Shown here piece by piece: positions 47,976 to 64,000 of a stretch of 64,000 nt of DNA; within the stretch, counting starts at the first letter, position 1; each line of letters opens with the position of its first letter. A model generated the notes under the pieces. That model was not told the origin of the DNA, did no database searches, and saw only the letters and a program-made list of their open reading frames with translations. The stretch comes from Eulemur rufifrons. Taxonomy: Eukaryota > Chordata > Mammalia > Primates > Lemuridae. The position numbers and the translations under genes are program-made. The stretch is from positions 9,802,001 through 9,866,000 of the forward strand of contig NC_091006.1 in the NCBI RefSeq assembly GCF_041146395.1, given 5' to 3'.

Positions 47976-48189
47976 CCCTGGACTCTCCAAAACTCAAGTT
48001 CCATCCCAACAGAGCTCACAACCAGGCACGATTGATTCCTCCCACCTCCCCAGCCTCACACACACACCTGCCCCATCGCACCCAGCCCTCCACCCGCCCA
48101 GGGTGTTGCAGCTTCCTCAGTACACCCTGAGGACTACCTCGGCCTCCACACCTCAGCACATGTTGTCTATGCTGCCTGGTACACCTCAC

Positions 48190-48530
48190 CCCACCTCACC
48201 CCACCCCACCCCATTTTCTGCCTCATTCTTACTCCAGGTCTCAGATCAGATGTCTCCTCCTCCAGGAAGCCCTCAGGTGGAGTGAGGTATTCCCCTTGGG
48301 CTCTCCCAGACCCTGGGCTCCTCCATCCCAGCCCTGATCACTTTGGATCATCATTGTCTGGGGATGGATTCTGTCCCCACCCCCCATAGGACTGTCAGCC
48401 TCACTGTGGACTAAGAGCAGGGCAGGGTCAGTCTCAATCACCCATGTGTCACCAGCACCGCCCAGCACCCACGTCTGGGCACTGGGAGTGTGTGTCAGAA
48501 TGGATGAAGAAATATATGAATGGAGGATGC
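48190..48530 (+). repeat. L2 LINE 3' region
   Basis: It contains 'tgtctcctcctccaggaagccctcagg', 'tcccagccctgatcac' and 'gtcaccagcaccgcccagcacc' in sense L2 order. Confidence 0.6.
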
Positions 48531-49014
48531 TCTTGAAAAACTAGGCTAAGAGCTGTAGTGGGAGTCAGCCAGCAGACTTGCCTCTTTCCCTGAGCCTGTT
48601 TTCATATCTGTGAGGTGGGAACAGTTACACGTGGTGGCTGCTGGGTGAGGTAGCGTGTGTGGGGCCTTCCTGCAGGGGCCCACCTGGCCCAGAGGAATTG
48701 CTCAAACAGAGGCTGCTGTTGCTGCCCACTGAGTAGAAGAGGTTAATGGAGGTCAGGGGAGGAGCTCAGCTCGGGGAAGCCCAGTAAGTTCCCCAGTCGC
48801 TCTGGAAAACTGGTTCAACCAGTGTCCTCTATCCCAGGGAGCACAGGTGGAGCCAGTGGAAAGCGGATGCCGGATGCCGGGGCTGGACCAGCCTCTGCAG
48901 TGTCTCCCTGGCATCCCCAGGACCCCCACGGAGCTGGCCCACTTCAGACAGCCAGGCCCAGCCCTCTGGCCGCCTTGGTGTCCAGCAGGTGGGCCCTTGG
49001 CATCTCTACAAGAG

Positions 49015-64000
<14,986 letters not shown>

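Overview
This is 64 kb of primate nuclear DNA. The organism is very probably a strepsirrhine, most likely a lemur. Nearly all the young SINEs are dimeric Alu elements of the lemur type: they carry the 'ggacaactaaaaatatatata' mid-element segment and the 'ctgacgccacggcactcactctagcc' right arm. There are no galago- or loris-type tRNA SINEs. Genes are split by GT-AG introns, and the rest is dense in L2, MIR, L1, MER5A-like and LTR fossils. I see no bacterial or plasmid features and no CRISPR array.

Three immunoglobulin-superfamily genes lie head to tail on the + strand, in the same order as human 19q13: IGSF23 (920-17520), PVR/CD155 (31472-42971) and CEACAM19 (49015 to beyond the right edge). I could assemble all three exon by exon with consistent splice phases. 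IGSF23 has four exons and 276 codons, PVR has eight exons and 410 codons, and six complete CEACAM19 exons plus most of a seventh are present.

Region by region: 1-900 is intergenic DNA ending in a GC-box-rich promoter. 984-17365 holds the IGSF23 introns. 17521-31000 is a repeat-rich gap containing a solo retroviral LTR nested in an Alu. 31000-31800 is the PVR CpG island. 31560-42902 holds the PVR introns, with several Alus and a 15-copy 35-bp minisatellite next to the exon 4 donor. 42972-49014 is the PVR 3' flank. 50036-60297 is the large CEACAM19 intron 2, which holds a full-length but decayed hAT transposon with an exact 8-bp target duplication.

All three genes encode type I membrane proteins of the nectin-like or CEACAM families that act at the cell surface in adhesion and immune recognition. 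The points most worth following up are: an intact CEACAM-type leader and N-domain in IGSF23, which the human protein (as I remember it) lacks; a Gly-to-Ser change in the AX6G receptor-contact motif of PVR; a displaced PVR tail splice donor; and an ITAM-like tyrosine pair in the CEACAM19 tail. Comparisons with human proteins are from memory and need alignment. No wholly new kind of biological system is visible.
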